Shown: positions 22,362-33,910 of the stretch, one piece after another
How positions within the stretch are numbered: the first letter of the stretch is position 1
How the letters are laid out: every line of letters begins with the position of its first letter
DNA from: Oxyruncus cristatus
Lineage: Eukaryota > Chordata > Aves > Passeriformes > Cotingidae
DNA length: 64,000 bases
Reading direction: 5' to 3'
Assembly: GCA_013399855.1 (NCBI GenBank)
Contig: VXAY01002200.1
Location: 71,263-135,262, forward strand
The notes under the pieces: generated by a model
Told to the model about the DNA's origin: nothing
Seen by the model: only the letters and a program-made list of their open reading frames with translations
The model's database searches: none
Program-made: the position numbers and the translations under genes

Positions 22362-25300
22362 GTGGGTGTCCGTTTTCTTCTTTCACTCTCCTGAGAGTAA
22401 CATTGAACTGTGCTATAAAAAGGAGACATTTTTCACCTGGAAGATGTTTTAGTTTGTAAAGTACCATGTCACTCACTAAGGTGGAAAATCAAATATGAAG
22501 CCAAAAATTAATTTAGGGGGGTTGATGCAAAGTGGACACTGATTTTGGCAATTGGATTGATTTCTGGATGAATCTCCAATATAGTTTCAGTGTTCTCACA
22601 TTTAAGACTTCTTAGTGAAATTCATCTATTCCACATGACAGAGGTACTGCACAGTTTGTTCTCATCTCCACTCATACCCTTGGTTCAGCTGGACTCAGTC
22701 CCAGTGGTGGTATCAGCAGAGGGAACTCTGACAGAAGAGACAATCGATCTCTTCTAATTTGCTGTGACTACCACCACCACAGTCCCAGGGAGCAAGAAAC
22801 CAGTTCCACAGAAGTCTTGCTCCAGCTTGCTGCTCTGGTAACGGGTGTCCTTGTTCACAATTGGATTGGGGCCTGTTCTGTCCAGACAGGGAACTGATTC
22901 CCCTGATCTTTAACACTGTCTCAGCTTGTAGAAAGTGATTCTTTTCAGACACACATGACTCGGCCGTATTTTTACAAAGACAGCAAAAGACTCTACATAG
23001 CAATTCCATCCTTTGCCAAATTTAAATTCCTTGCTTCAAAACCAGTGAGGGCCAAAGCCTCTCCTCATAGTGGCTTCCCAGCAAAACACTTCTAGGGTGA
23101 AGAAAAAAGTATTACCCCCATGCTCCTACCCCACAAAGCTTCTCTATGTCACAGTTTCAAAGAATCCAAAGGGAAAGAAAAACAAACAAAAATATCCACA
23201 AAGAAATTGGAACAGATTAAACAATTTCAGTCCAAGTAACTACACTTTAGCAAAGTGATAAGTAAGAGAAAAATGAGGCCATATAAGCACACCAAGCCAA
23301 CTTAGCTTTTATTAGTTTTTTGAAACAGTAATAATGTTTACCAGACTGATGATACAGGAACAAAAGTGACCCTGTGATAACAGTCATATACAATAATAAT
23401 ATTCCCTCTTTTAACATCCCATCCAGCTGTTTCATTTACTCACTACTTCTGTCCCCACTGAGGTCATAACCCAGTTCACTCATGGTGAGGTAAACAGAGT
23501 TTAATGGGACTACTTGTAATGAGTAGGTTACAGGACAGCCTTTACTGAATCACAGTCAGGAGTAAAATTCCAACTACTCATACATTCATTTTCCAAGCCT
23601 GAGATCTCAAGTCAAAGGTCTCCTGCATACTCTTGATTTTCATAGAAATTCAGCCTTCTAAGTGCCTAATTATTTTTGGAACAGAGCCTAAGTCATCTAG
23701 CAATAGCATTTTGAAATTGTGACTCTCTGTCTAGTTATCTGTGCAGAGCCATACACTTAGAGAATTCATAAACAATAAAATCCAGTCATTGTTTTTCCTG
23801 AACTGAGCCCCAACCCAACAGATGCAGTTATAAAGAAATGATTTAAACTGGAAACAAATGCTTTAGGAATTAGCCAAACAAGCTAAAAATAAGAGCACAT
23901 GACATGCTGAAGAAGTAAAATATTCTGCCTCAAAACAATAGCCATCAGAGGCAGCCTGAGAATTTGAGGGCAAGCCAGAGAAACAACAGATTTTCAGCAC
24001 TCTCAATCCAACATACCCAACTGCTCTCAACCATGGCCCTCTGGAAATATACAAGGCTGGCTGAAGAGCTAAAGAGAGGATTAACTAGGTGGTGTATTGG
24101 GAAAAGTGAAGGAAATGAGCAAATGCATTTCTCAAAGCAGTTTGGGTGACCGGGAGGATGCGGGAGGACACTCCGTTATTTCTACTGGTTTTCCTGAGGC
24201 AGCTGAGGAGCCCAGCTGTTCAATTACCTTCAGCACCTGTGGTAAGTTTGCATCACTCTAGACTTTGCTTGTGCTTTGCCCAGACACTTGGAATTGTTCT
24301 GAGTTTATAGCCTTTGCCTTCCTTTGCCTTCCCATCCCCATATGCAAATATATTTATATAGGCCAGATATCCTATCCCTTCTAAATTATAAAGTTGTAAA
24401 GTCAATTAACCTTTTAACATCAGCCTTTTCTTTACCCAGTAGGCAAATATTAGGTGTGCCCTTTAAAGTCAACAAGAAGTAAGCTGATGTCTTTCTGTCC
24501 AAATTTTTGACAAACATTCTTGAAAAATTCATAAACTCTAAAGCACATTGCATTTTGTGCAGAGTTTTAAGAGAAAATCTGCTTTAGAGCTGAGACCACA
24601 GCTTCCCCCAGCTGATGACTACTGCTGTTACCAATAATGAAACACTCAGTGTTTGCAGATGGCTTTCTTTGGTCTAACCATTCTGCAAAACTGATATACT
24701 CTTTTGGGGCCAGTGATCTTTCTGTTCTTCTCCAGCTCTCAACTTTCAAATTAGAAGCAATACTTTAGTAGTTTCCACATACAAGTTCTTGGACCAATGA
24801 GCAATTTGTGTCTATTGGTTTCAAAGTTTAACCCTTTAAAGGAGAGATTTGTTTCATTTCAAGATAACATAGATGTCTTCTTTTTAATAAGCCTGCCTGA
24901 GAATTTATATGATGCTTCTGAAATTGCTGTATCTGCATGGCTTTTAGTGCTCTTGGAATTTTCACCTCATATGAAACCCTTTAGGAGAAGTGAACTTTTC
25001 AGGCTACTTACACAGTTGTCATGGGCACAAACAGGGAGGTATCTTATAGAGGCATCTCCTTGTGGCAAGAGGTATTCGCAGGTGCCATCAGTCATGGTGC
25101 CAAATTAGGTAGCCAAGAAAGGCTAAAAGTATTAATGTAAAATTTAAAGTGAAAAGCTTAATTTAGAAATTCTTTTCAGCTGTTTTCCTGTGCTGATTTA
25201 AAATAAATGACACACAGACCTCAACTACAACTTTAAATGAAGGTTTGCTTTCCAGACACAGTGTACAGATCTTAGATAAATAACCACAGAATACTAAACT

Positions 25301-27363
25301 TCTAAGAAGAAAAGTAGCCTATTTATGGACACAGTATCTTATGTGATCCCCTGAAAGCACAGTGGCCTTTCTTGCTCAGTACTTTAACACCATTTTTGGG
25401 TATGTTGCATGAACAGTCTTCAATGAGTGAGGCAGAGACTGGTGAATGACTGGTTTAGACTACAACTTTTCAGGAGGTTTAGAATAAGCAGCAGCAATAA
25501 GAGTAGGACAGCATTTCCAAATCACTTAACCCAAAGCCTAGCTCAGATGGAGGCACAGAGTGGGAATTAGATGGCCACTAATCCATTCCACATTTACACC
25601 AAAGCTGTCTTAAATGGCCTGCGGGACTTTTGCAGCTGGTGTAAGACTCACATCGCTCAGGCTTGGGGTATACGTCATGCATTTGTGGTGTGGAATCACA
25701 GCCTGTCCCTTGGAACATCCTGGGCTGGAAGAGGACCAGGATTCTGCACTGACACTGCCATGGCTTCATGTTTGCTGTAGGTAAGAGGCAGTGCAATCGC
25801 AAGATAGCAATACAACTCCTTCACTGAACTATGACCTAATGCCCATAGAAGTTTTCCTTGGCACGTGATGGATTATGATTCTTTACTTTGGGTAGGAGAT
25901 AAAGAAAATTGAAGGGTGTGGATCTCACAGTCTTAAATGGGCCTAAGTATAAATTGACCTAAGTATAAAGGGCAGTGGTAGGATCACACCAACCCAAAAA
26001 AATGAACATTATCTTTTCCTGTGTATCATCACAACCACTATTTTGTCTCTCACATAAGTCATAGCCATCTACCTACAGACTCACAGTGTATCTATGACTA
26101 CATTACACTCACCTACATGTCAAACAGCTCCTATAGGAATATAAAATATTACATTGGAGGAATAAGATAGGATAATGTTCTCGACTGAATTCATCAGTTC
26201 GGGCTAATATTCTGGCTTTCGTAAAACAAATCACTTGCGTTTTTTCCAAGTATTTGTCTTTGAATGTTGGTGACCTCTTCCCTTCTGGAACATCAGAATA
26301 CAAAGATCAGAGCAAACTCAGAAACATTATTCCTAGTCTTGCCCTGCTAGGTTAAGGAGATCTACATGTAATATTCTGTATGCAAATATCCATGCATGCA
26401 TGGATATATATGTATAAGGAAGTGCTTTAAGATTCTATTCTGGCATATGATAGAGAGATATGTAAAATAATTTACGTTTCTTCTTCAGTATCCTGACAAA
26501 TATCTTTCTCTGATTGCCCTCAAGTTTGGGGAGATATCATTCTCAATTTGTTCTGCAAAATACCTTATTCCTTTTTACAAGGGTCTTGGTGGGTGTGGAC
26601 TAGAAGATACATTGCCTAGACTGGTAAATTCCATAGCTGGGTGCAGTTGGTAATAGAGCTGCTTTCATTCTTAAGGATCCCAAGCACATCATAAACTGTT
26701 TGCAGAGCTCACACCCAGCCCATCACTGAAATATAGTCACTGCTGCAGTGGAATTCAGCAGCTGCTTAATGGTTCATAGATCACTCTTGTTCCCAATTAG
26801 GCCAGTAGCAATCTTTCTGCTGCTTTCAATAAGAAGGTTCTTGTGTGCTAAGCCAGGCATGTGCTTAAGTACCTTGTTAAATCACAGTCTAAAGGCTTAA
26901 ACTTTCTCATATAACATTCATACTGACTTCACTGGATGCAAATCTAAGCCTTCAGGGAGGAAATAGGAAGATCAATTGAAAACATAGGGTGAATTTTAGG
27001 TAGAAGGAAAATAGGGTGAAAGTGGAGTACACACAAGTAGTATTCCCTGTCTGCTCTAGCAGGACAACTGAGGCATCAAAAAGGGGCCGTTTTCGTTCTT
27101 AGAGCAGTTGCCAGTTTAGAGTACAAAGATAAGTAAAGAATGACTGTTACACACAAGCTAATGAGAGTACCTTGAAAACTCACTCTAAAATACTGTGAAT
27201 TGAGTAGTGTGCATTTCAAATTAAATGGGTATCTTTGGGCAGGCTTGAAAATTTTTCTCTTTTTAGTGAAACCGTAAAGAAGTTGCAGAAAGTACAGTTA
27301 ATCATGAACTTTATTCCAAATGTCCATGTCCACTGCAGTAAGAACAACTTGCTAATTTGCTAG
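22362..27363. other. Single-copy noncoding DNA, nothing firmly recognised
   Basis: About 5 kb without a convincing gene or transposon. Small features are a 22-bp palindrome (26386-26407), a TTTGCCTTCC tandem near 24310, and a very weak MIR-like stretch near 25520-25570. Confidence 0.5.
26386..26407. repeat. 22-bp perfect palindrome
   Basis: ATATCCATGCATGCATGGATAT reads identically on both strands, centred between 26396 and 26397. It contains a (CATG)-type alternating core. It could form a cruciform or bind a dimeric factor, but palindromes of this length do occur by chance in AT-rich repeats. Confidence 0.9.
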
Positions 27364-27455
27364 TGGAAGGTGTCTCTGCCCTTGACAGGGTGTTGGAACT
27401 ACATGGTCTTTAAGGTCCCTTCCAACCCAAATCATACCATGATTCTATGGTTCTG
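27364..27455 (+). mobile_element. CR1 LINE, 3'-terminal fragment
   Basis: The sequence reads GGAAGGTGTCTCTGCCCTTG, then GGTCTTTAAGGTCCCTTCCA, CCCAAATCATACC and a terminal ATGATTCTATGGTTCTG. Only about 90 bp of 3' UTR remains and it is noncoding. The GGTCCCTTCCAACCCAAA form marks it as the same 3' UTR class as the 28.7-kb copy, distinct from the GAGGTCTTTTCCAACC class at 34.8 and 58.1 kb. Confidence 0.95.
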
Positions 27456-28740
27456 ATAGCCTAGTTCTGCAGGTCTCATGCAACAGTAACTCCCAGTGGC
27501 TTCAGTACCAGGCATGAGCACACAGGGAATAATTCTCGGTTACCTTTCTGAACAAGTTTTAGGTATGTTTTCACCTATACAATTTTTTCCCTGTTTTTTT
27601 TTTCAGCTTCACACTGTACTTCCTTCTCTCTTACTTGCAGACAGAGAGAAGATACAAGTACAAAGTAGTGATTTATTTCAGCTTAATGGAGGCTTTTGAT
27701 AATGAACTGAAAAAATCTGCCATGGGAAAAACCACTATTTCTAATTTCCTCCACTGTCTTCACCTCACCATACTTTTTTTTTTTTTTTTAATTTTTTTTA
27801 GTGAATGAACTGGCAGACAGACTGCGGAATCTCACCAATATAGTAGTCAGTTCAATGGACATGAGATGGGTTTGAAAATAGAGGGGTTTTTTTCTTCCTT
27901 TATGACAGCAGAAATTTTGTGATCCCTGTCACATAGAGCGACAGTATAAGTTCCTGTCAACTGTGAAAAAACAGCTGCTTTTCAAAACAGTTTGATTATT
28001 CATCTTTCTCAAAACCTTTTGCCACTATGAATATCTTAAACTTATAATCATATGATTATCTGATGTGAAATTAAGATGTTACAGTATAAACTAATGATTA
28101 ATGCAAACTATTGGGAAATTTACTTACGCTCCTCACCACCAGAATATGTCTTAAATTATAAACTATCTATCTAGTTAGACATTGGCATTCATTGTAGTTC
28201 GCACAGCATCTAGAAGAGGATTCAAGCTGGTTGCAAACCTCTATATGCAGCTAAAAATAACAAAGTTTAATCAGAAAAGATTGGAAACACTTGTAGTTGT
28301 TTAATTTATGACCACACCACTGTGAAATTATAAATGTGAAAGTGAAAAACAAAGAAATTGCCTTAGTTAGGAAGTTCACAGTCCTTTAAATGAGAGAAAC
28401 TGCTTGAGTAATATGTTGAAGGATTTATGACAAATTTTTTCAGCCTGGAAAATTTCTAAAGGGCAATTTAAGAAATTATCAACTTCAGATACTTGAAAAA
28501 CTGGTTACTTTTGCTGCAATATGACATCATTTTATTAAACTTACCCTTCAGAAAGGGACTCAGCTGAAGTTGGAAATACCTAGTACTGAGGTGTCTGCAC
28601 ACCAGCTAGGCATGAAATGTATTACAGCTCCTGGAGACTTAGGATTCTGTTGTATTACTTTGTACTGTTTCCTAGTAAAATATCAAGTCTGACCTCCAGT
28701 TACCACTTCAGTGTCCTGTCAAGAAGGTCATGGACCTGCC
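27456..28740. other. Noncoding DNA with T-tract
   Basis: T-rich low-complexity sequence at about 27774-27800. Otherwise AT-rich unique sequence with no feature recognised. Confidence 0.5.
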
Positions 28741-29026
28741 TGAGTGGGTCCAGAGGAGGACTATGATGATGAGAGGGCTGGAGCGCCTCTCCTTTTAGGA
28801 GAGGGCAGAGTTAGATTAGGTATAGGGAAGAGATTATTTTTTGTGAGGGTGGTGAGGCACTGGAAGAGGTTGTCCAGAGAAGCAGTAGATCCCTGAAAGC
28901 ATTTAAGGCCAAGTTGGAAGGGGCTCTGTGAGGAACCTGGTCTAATGGAAGGTGTCCCTGACCATGGTTGGAAATAGATGATCTTTAAGGTCCCTTCCAA
29001 CACAAACCACTCTACAATTCTATGAT
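28741..29026 (+). mobile_element. CR1 LINE, internally deleted 3' fragment
   Basis: It begins in the region encoding the ORF2 C-terminus (TGAGTGGGTCCAGAGGAGGA, then GGCTGGAGCGCCTCTCCTTT). It then jumps at about 28800 to the later segment (GTGAGGGTGGTGAGGCACTGG) and ends with the 3' UTR and tail (TTTAAGGTCCCTTCCAACAC, TCTACAATTCTATGAT). The coding segment between the two blocks is missing, so the copy has an internal deletion as well as 5' truncation. Confidence 0.95.
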
Positions 29027-30485
29027 AGAAATTTATTTGCATCAAGGGGGCAATGTTTTCAGTCACATTGCACTGTACTGAACTACATGGCAAAGCCTTC
29101 CTGCATAATGTTTCCAAAGTGCTGCTTTTACACTTTTCCCTGTGAAAGAGGGTATCTCTGGGGAATGGCAATGATTGCACTTATGAGAAGGACACGATGA
29201 GTCAGATCAGATCCGTCACGAAAGATCTTCCAGCTGTTCAGCACAAGCTCCCCAGACATCACTGATACTTGTGAATATTTTAGAATAGCATGCAAAGAAT
29301 AAGTTAAGCAAATGCTTTTAAAATTTAAAGACGACTAACAAGAATCACTAAGATACATTGTCTTTTTCTTGTATGCATCAGTCCATTCCAGGCACTGATT
29401 ACTTTGAAACATCATTTGCCATCACAAGTCAGATGGGAGTTTCCCAGCAGCAGTCCATTCATTGTTGTGGACATTTCATTCTTTCTCTCTTGCTCTTTAC
29501 CTGCTCAGCTACATTGCATGGTCAGGAAGAACAGAAACAAAAATTAAGAAATTTATTGACAAACTTGAGAAGATATTTTCTCTGTGTATTGCCAGTAGAA
29601 TTTTTAAAATTACCTGAAACTTGTGGGAGAAGGAGGAAACATCACAATTAAAGAACAAATCTCTCCCATGATTTCATGCAAACACAGTTGTTTGATTTTT
29701 ATTTTTCTGCAAACTTCTGAATTCTAAATTTTCACATGCATCTTAAAATTTAGAAAGGTAATCTAAAAATCTACTTTACCATGACTCAAGAAATGTGCAT
29801 TCACTGTTCTTTCCAAAGTAAACATCTTGCCCACACAAAGTCATTTGTCATGAGACTTCTGAGGTGTCTGATCAAGGGGGGAGACAAGAGGTCTACCTAA
29901 CCAATAGGCCAGTGATCCTAAATTTGGTAGAAACTTCTCACATTAGTCATACTAAGTTAAAGGCAGGCATTACATTCAGCATTACTGCCTTAACCATTTT
30001 CTTTTATATTCCCACCTTCTTTCTCTCTTCTTACAACATTTTCTGGTTTTCAGATATTTCAGCATTTAATTCATCGCCTGTGAAGGTGTGGAAAGACCAG
30101 AGGAGGGCAGGCAGAGTCTGGGATGGAAAAAAGCAGCAGCAACAAAGAGAAGCTTAAAATATGTCACAGAAATCAATAATCCAAATAAAATAAAGGACAG
30201 AGCTTTTGTAGTGAAGCAGGGAATTCACCTTTGCTTTCCACACAGAAAGATCCCTGAAGCTGAATGCTGCCTCTTCTTGCTGTCGTAATCAATTAACAAA
30301 CATGGGGTACAGTGACAGCCAAGTTCTTCACTTCTCCATTTCCCCTAATCTTTCTCCTCCTTGGGTTCTTATTCTATGTGAAATATCTAAAAGTCGCCTC
30401 TGTGAATTGATTTCTCATCTTAGGGATGTAAACTTTATGGTTATTTTTTACACTGCTGTGGCAGATACCTCAAAGAATTAAGCCC
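29027..30485. other. Single-copy noncoding DNA, nothing recognised
   Basis: ORFs at 29358-29651 and 29864-30157 (plus) have no domain and no paired splice structure that I could support. No transposon ends seen. Confidence 0.45.
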
Positions 30486-30545
30486 TTCTTTTTCATTTTA
30501 CATATGAGAAGACAAGGAGTGGACAAAGAGATCCTTGAGGGAAAG
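30486..30545 (-). mobile_element. Possible MIR (CORE-SINE) relic
   Basis: CATTTTACATATGAGAAGAC followed by AAGGAGTGGACAAAGAGA parallels the minus-strand MIR core (CATTTTACAGATGAGGAAAC, then GAGGCACAGAGAG). It is short and diverged, and recognised from memory only. Confidence 0.35.
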
Positions 30546-30730
30546 TAAGGTGAGAAGTATCTTAAGAAAACTATGCCCATAAGTGTTTCCTGTCTTTGCA
30601 TAACTCCTCAGAAGGAAGTGAAAAGAAATCATTCCCTCTCTGCTGCTATATTTCTAATAAAACCCAGGACAACCTGGGAGAATGCCTTTCTCCCGAGGAA
30701 CAAAGGGCACAGCCACTCTCCTGGCTCTTG

Positions 30731-30862
30731 CTGGTTGGTTGTGTGGTAGGTGTGTGTGGTTTTGTTTGGTGGTGGGTTTGTTGTCTGGGATTTTGTTTGT
30801 GTTTGGTTTGTTTTGGTTTAGTTTGGTTTTGGTTTGGTTGTTTTGGTTTGTTTTTTTTTTTT
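30731..30862 (+). repeat. G/T-only low-complexity tract
   Basis: About 130 bp is composed almost entirely of G and T on the plus strand (repeats of GGTTTG, GTTTTG and GTGTG), ending in a T-run. It lies about 60 bp upstream of the recognisable start of the long CR1. It encodes nothing; plus-strand frames there translate to Gly/Val/Leu/Phe/Trp-rich noise. Confidence 0.85.
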
Positions 30863-30919
30863 CCTCTCCAACTCAACTAGATCCAGGAATGGTTTCCAAA
30901 TGATCAAAAGCCATTGCTG

Positions 30920-31322
30920 CTGCCACCAGCAGGAGTGCTCTAAACCTACACAGAATCCCCAAGAAGGAGCTGTCCAGGTCACTGGCTATAGAGAGTGTCT
31001 GAACCTGGCATTAGCACCAGAGGACAGTGTAAAAGACACCTGCATACGGTGTGCTCAGGTGAATGATTTGCTTTGTTTAGTGGCAGAGCTTAAGGAAGAG
31101 GTAGAGGGGCTAAGGAGTATNCTGCCGCCAGCAGGAGTGCTCTAAACCTACACAGAATCCCCAAGAAGGAGCTGTCCAGGTCACTGGCTATAGAGAGTGT
31201 CTGAACCTGGCATTAGCACCAGAGGACAGTGTAAAAGACACCTGCATACGGTGTGCTCAGGTGAATGATTTGCTTTGTTTAGTGGCAGAGCTTAAGGAAG
31301 AGGTAGAGGGGCTAAGGAGTAT
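30920..31322 (+). repeat. 201-bp direct duplication around a single N
   Basis: Positions 30920-31120 and 31122-31322 are the same 201 bases with one visible difference (CTGCCACCAG versus CTGCCGCCAG), separated only by the N at 31121. The text includes the CR1 5' segment and the start of ORF1. A genuine tandem duplication joined by exactly one unknown base is unlikely; unmerged overlapping contig ends (possibly two haplotypes) explain it. Confidence 0.9.
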
Positions 31323-32169
31323 TGGGGAAAGTGAAAGGGAAATAGACTGGTGGAGTCACATCCTTTCAACTCCAAAAGAACTTCAGGATGAGTCAGAGAA
31401 GCCCTGCCCCTCTTGCCATCAGGCAGATGGAACAGACCAAGTAGATGGGCGGAATGGAAACAGGTCCCTGGTCGCAGAGGTAAAAGAATCTCCTCCTGAC
31501 CTCCATCACCTTCTAAGGTGCCCTTACAGAATAGGCAGAAGGCCCTGGACCCAGAGAGTTAGGCAGATGACATTCAAGAAAAAGATCTGTCTGGAGGGTC
31601 TGCACGTTGCACTCTATCTGTTAGGTGGATCACAACTCCAGATATTAAGGAGAAAAGAAGAGTAGTTGTAGTCAGTGATTCCCTTCTAAGGGGAACTGAG
31701 GGTCCTGTATGCCAACCAGACCCATCCCACAGGGAAATCTGCTGCCTTCCTGGAGCTGTTGTGAGGGATATTAGCAGAAGACTTCCCGAGCTATTCGGCC
31801 CTCTGATTATTACCCACTGTTGGTGGTACAGGTTGGCAGTGATGAGATCAATAAAAGAGGTACCAGCGCAATTAAAAAGGGCTTTAAGGCTTTGGGTCAA
31901 CTAGTTGATGGGACAGGAGCACAGGTGGTGTTCGCCTCAGTTCCTGCAGTAGCAGGGATGAATGAGGAGAGGAGTAGGAAAACCCATTCTATCAACAGAT
32001 GGTTAAAGGATTGGTGTCACCAGCAGAATTTGGTTCTTTTGATCATGGGACAAAATTTATGGTACCAAGCCTGCTAGAGTTGGATGGGCTTCATCTATCT
32101 AACAAGGGCAAAAGAACCCTAGCATATAAGTTGTCGGGGCTGATCAAGAGGGCTTTAAACTTGGTTTGA
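31237..32169 (+). pseudogene. CR1 ORF1 remnant with SGNH/GDSL-esterase-like domain
   Basis: ORF1 of CR1-clade LINEs encodes an N-terminal zinc-finger/coiled-coil part and an esterase-like domain thought to help ribonucleoprotein assembly. Here the start shows a C-x2-C pair (TCIRCAQV) and a Leu/Glu-rich coiled-coil segment (LLCLVAELKEEVEGLRS), duplicated upstream by the assembly join. The esterase block I appears as VSDSLLRG at 31671-31694, with the nucleophile Ser kept and the usual Gly of G-D-S changed to Ser. The C-terminal catalytic Asp-x-x-His is intact as DGLHLS at 32083-32100. At least three frame changes (about 31660, 31810 and 32035) separate these pieces. The frame closes at a TGA at 32167. 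Confidence 0.85.
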
Positions 32170-32250
32170 AGGGGGAAGGGTTTGAAACCAGGCTCTCCAG
32201 AGATGATCCTAAGGGTGGAAAGCCAGACTTAGAAGTGAAATCAGCAGCCC

Positions 32251-33090
32251 AGCTGAAGTGCATGTACACCAATCAATGCAGCATGGGTAACAAACAAGAG
32301 GAGCTGGAAGCCATTGTGCAGCAGGAAAGCTGTTGGCATAGTCGCCATCATGGGAATGTGGTGGGATGGCTTGCATGACTGGAGTGCTGCCATGGGTGGC
32401 TACATGCTCTTCAGAAGAGATAGGCAAGTTAGGAGAGGTGGAGGGGTGGCTCTGTATGTTAGAAAGTCTCTTGACTCTCTAGCACTTGAGGTCAGTGACG
32501 ATAAGGTTGAGTGCTTATGGGTCAGAATCAGGGGGAAGGCCAACAAGGCTGACATCCTGGTGGGAGTCTGTTATAGATCACCCAGTCAGGATGCTGAGGG
32601 TGATGAATTATTCTACGAGAAACTGGCAGAGGTTTCAAAATCACCAGACCTTGTTCCTGTGGGTGACTTCAACCTGCCAGATGTCTGCTGGGTACTCAAC
32701 ATAGCGGAGAAGAAGCACTCTAAGAGATTCCTGGAGTGTATGAAGGATAATTTCCTGTTGAATCTGGTAAATGAACCTACCAGGGCTGGGGCCACTTTAG
32801 ACCTGCTGTGTACAATGAGAGAAGAGCTGGTGGGAGATATGGTCAGAGGCTGTCCAGGGCACAGTGACCATGAAATGACAGAGTTTTCAATACTCAGTGA
32901 AGTGAGGAAGAGCATCAACAAAACCTCTACCCTGGACTTCCGGAGGGCAGACTTTGGCTTATTCAGGAGGCTGGTTCAGAGAGTACCTGGTTGGGAAATG
33001 ACCCTTAAAAACAATGGGGTCCAGGAAGGATGGACATACTTCAAGAAAGAAATCTTGAGGGTGCAGGAGCAGGCTGTCCCTCTGTGCTGA
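32251..33090 (+). pseudogene. CR1 ORF2 remnant: APE-type endonuclease domain
   Basis: This domain nicks target DNA to prime reverse transcription. The first block YTNQCSMGNKQEELEA (from about 32261) is in one frame, and after a frameshift near 32330 a 258-codon open frame continues. The block that normally contains the catalytic Glu before WWD reads IMGMWWD (32347-32367), so the Glu is replaced by Gly. Later blocks are preserved: GDFNLPD near 32660-32680 and GHSDHEM near 32857-32877. Loss of the Glu together with the frameshift predicts no nuclease activity. A TGA at 33088-33090 interrupts the reading frame before the reverse transcriptase. Confidence 0.88.
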
Positions 33091-33910
33091 AAGGCGAACT
33101 GGAGGGGAAGACAACCAACCTGGCTGAAGAGGGAGATTTTGAAGGAAATTAGGGAAAAAAGAGAGTCTGTGGAAAAAAGGGCAAGGCAACTCGTGGAGGG
33201 TTTAGGAACGTAGTTAGGTCATGTAGAAAGAAAATTAGAGAGGCGAAAGCACAATTTGAACTTCATCTGTCCACTTCTGTTAAAGCCAACAAAAAGTGTT
33301 TTTGCAAATACATCAGTAGCAAAAGGAGGGGCAAGAAAAACCTCCATTCTTTGTTGGACATGGAGAGGAACATCGTTACCAAAGACAAGGCTGAGGGACT
33401 TAGCACCTTCTTTGCCTCAGTTTTCAACAAGAAGACAGGTTGTCCTCAGAACAACTGGCTTCCTGGGCTGATAGACAGCAACAGGGATACAAATAACTCC
33501 ACTGTTATCCAGGAGGAAGAAGTTAATGACCTGCTGAGCCACTTGGACCTTCACAAGTCTACAAGACAAGATGGATTCCATCCTAGGGTGATAGGGGAAC
33601 TGGCAGAAGAGCTCACCAAGCTGCTCTCTATCATTTATCACCAGTCCTGGCTCACTGGGGAGGTCTCAGATGACTGGAAGCTGGCAAATGTCACACCCAT
33701 CCACAAGAAGGGCCCGAAGGAAGACCTGGGAAACTACAGGCTTGTCAACCTGACCTCAGTGCCTGGCAAAGGTTATGGAGCAGATCATCTTAAGTGGAAT
33801 CACACGGCATCTACAGGACAGACAGGAGATCAGACCCAGCCAGCACGGGTTTAGGAGGGGTAGGTCCTGTCTGACCAACCTGATCTCCTTCTGTGGCCAG
33901 GTGACGCGCC
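33091..33910 (+). pseudogene. CR1 ORF2 remnant: linker and N-terminal reverse transcriptase
   Basis: The region is readable by frame switching. A Lys/Arg-rich linker runs to about 33345, then NIVTKDKAEGLSTFFASVFN (from about 33366) leads into the reverse-transcriptase N-terminus with LSIIYHQSWLTGEV, DWKLANVTPIHKKG and NYRLVNLTSVPGK. A frame change near 33768 is followed by MEQIILSGITRHLQD, PSQHGFRRGRSCLTNLI and a Q-V-T-R end at the gap. The catalytic Asp blocks (YLDFSKAFD and FADD) would lie inside the gap and cannot be assessed. Confidence 0.88.

Noticed and set aside
22362..22459. Extension of the exon-like frame to the next stop
   Set aside because: The peptide loses its character after the GTGGGT donor, so the extension is more likely intron.
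25520..25575. MIR-like ACTTAACCCAAAGCC ... GGCACAGAGTGGGAAT stretch
   Set aside because: Too short and gapped to claim, although it resembles the 3' part of MIR.
30596..30903. Val/Leu/Phe/Trp-rich ORFs resembling membrane segments
   Set aside because: They are translations of the G/T-only low-complexity tract.
32613..33641. Minus-strand ORFs across the long CR1
   Set aside because: Antisense shadows of the CR1 ORF2 codons.
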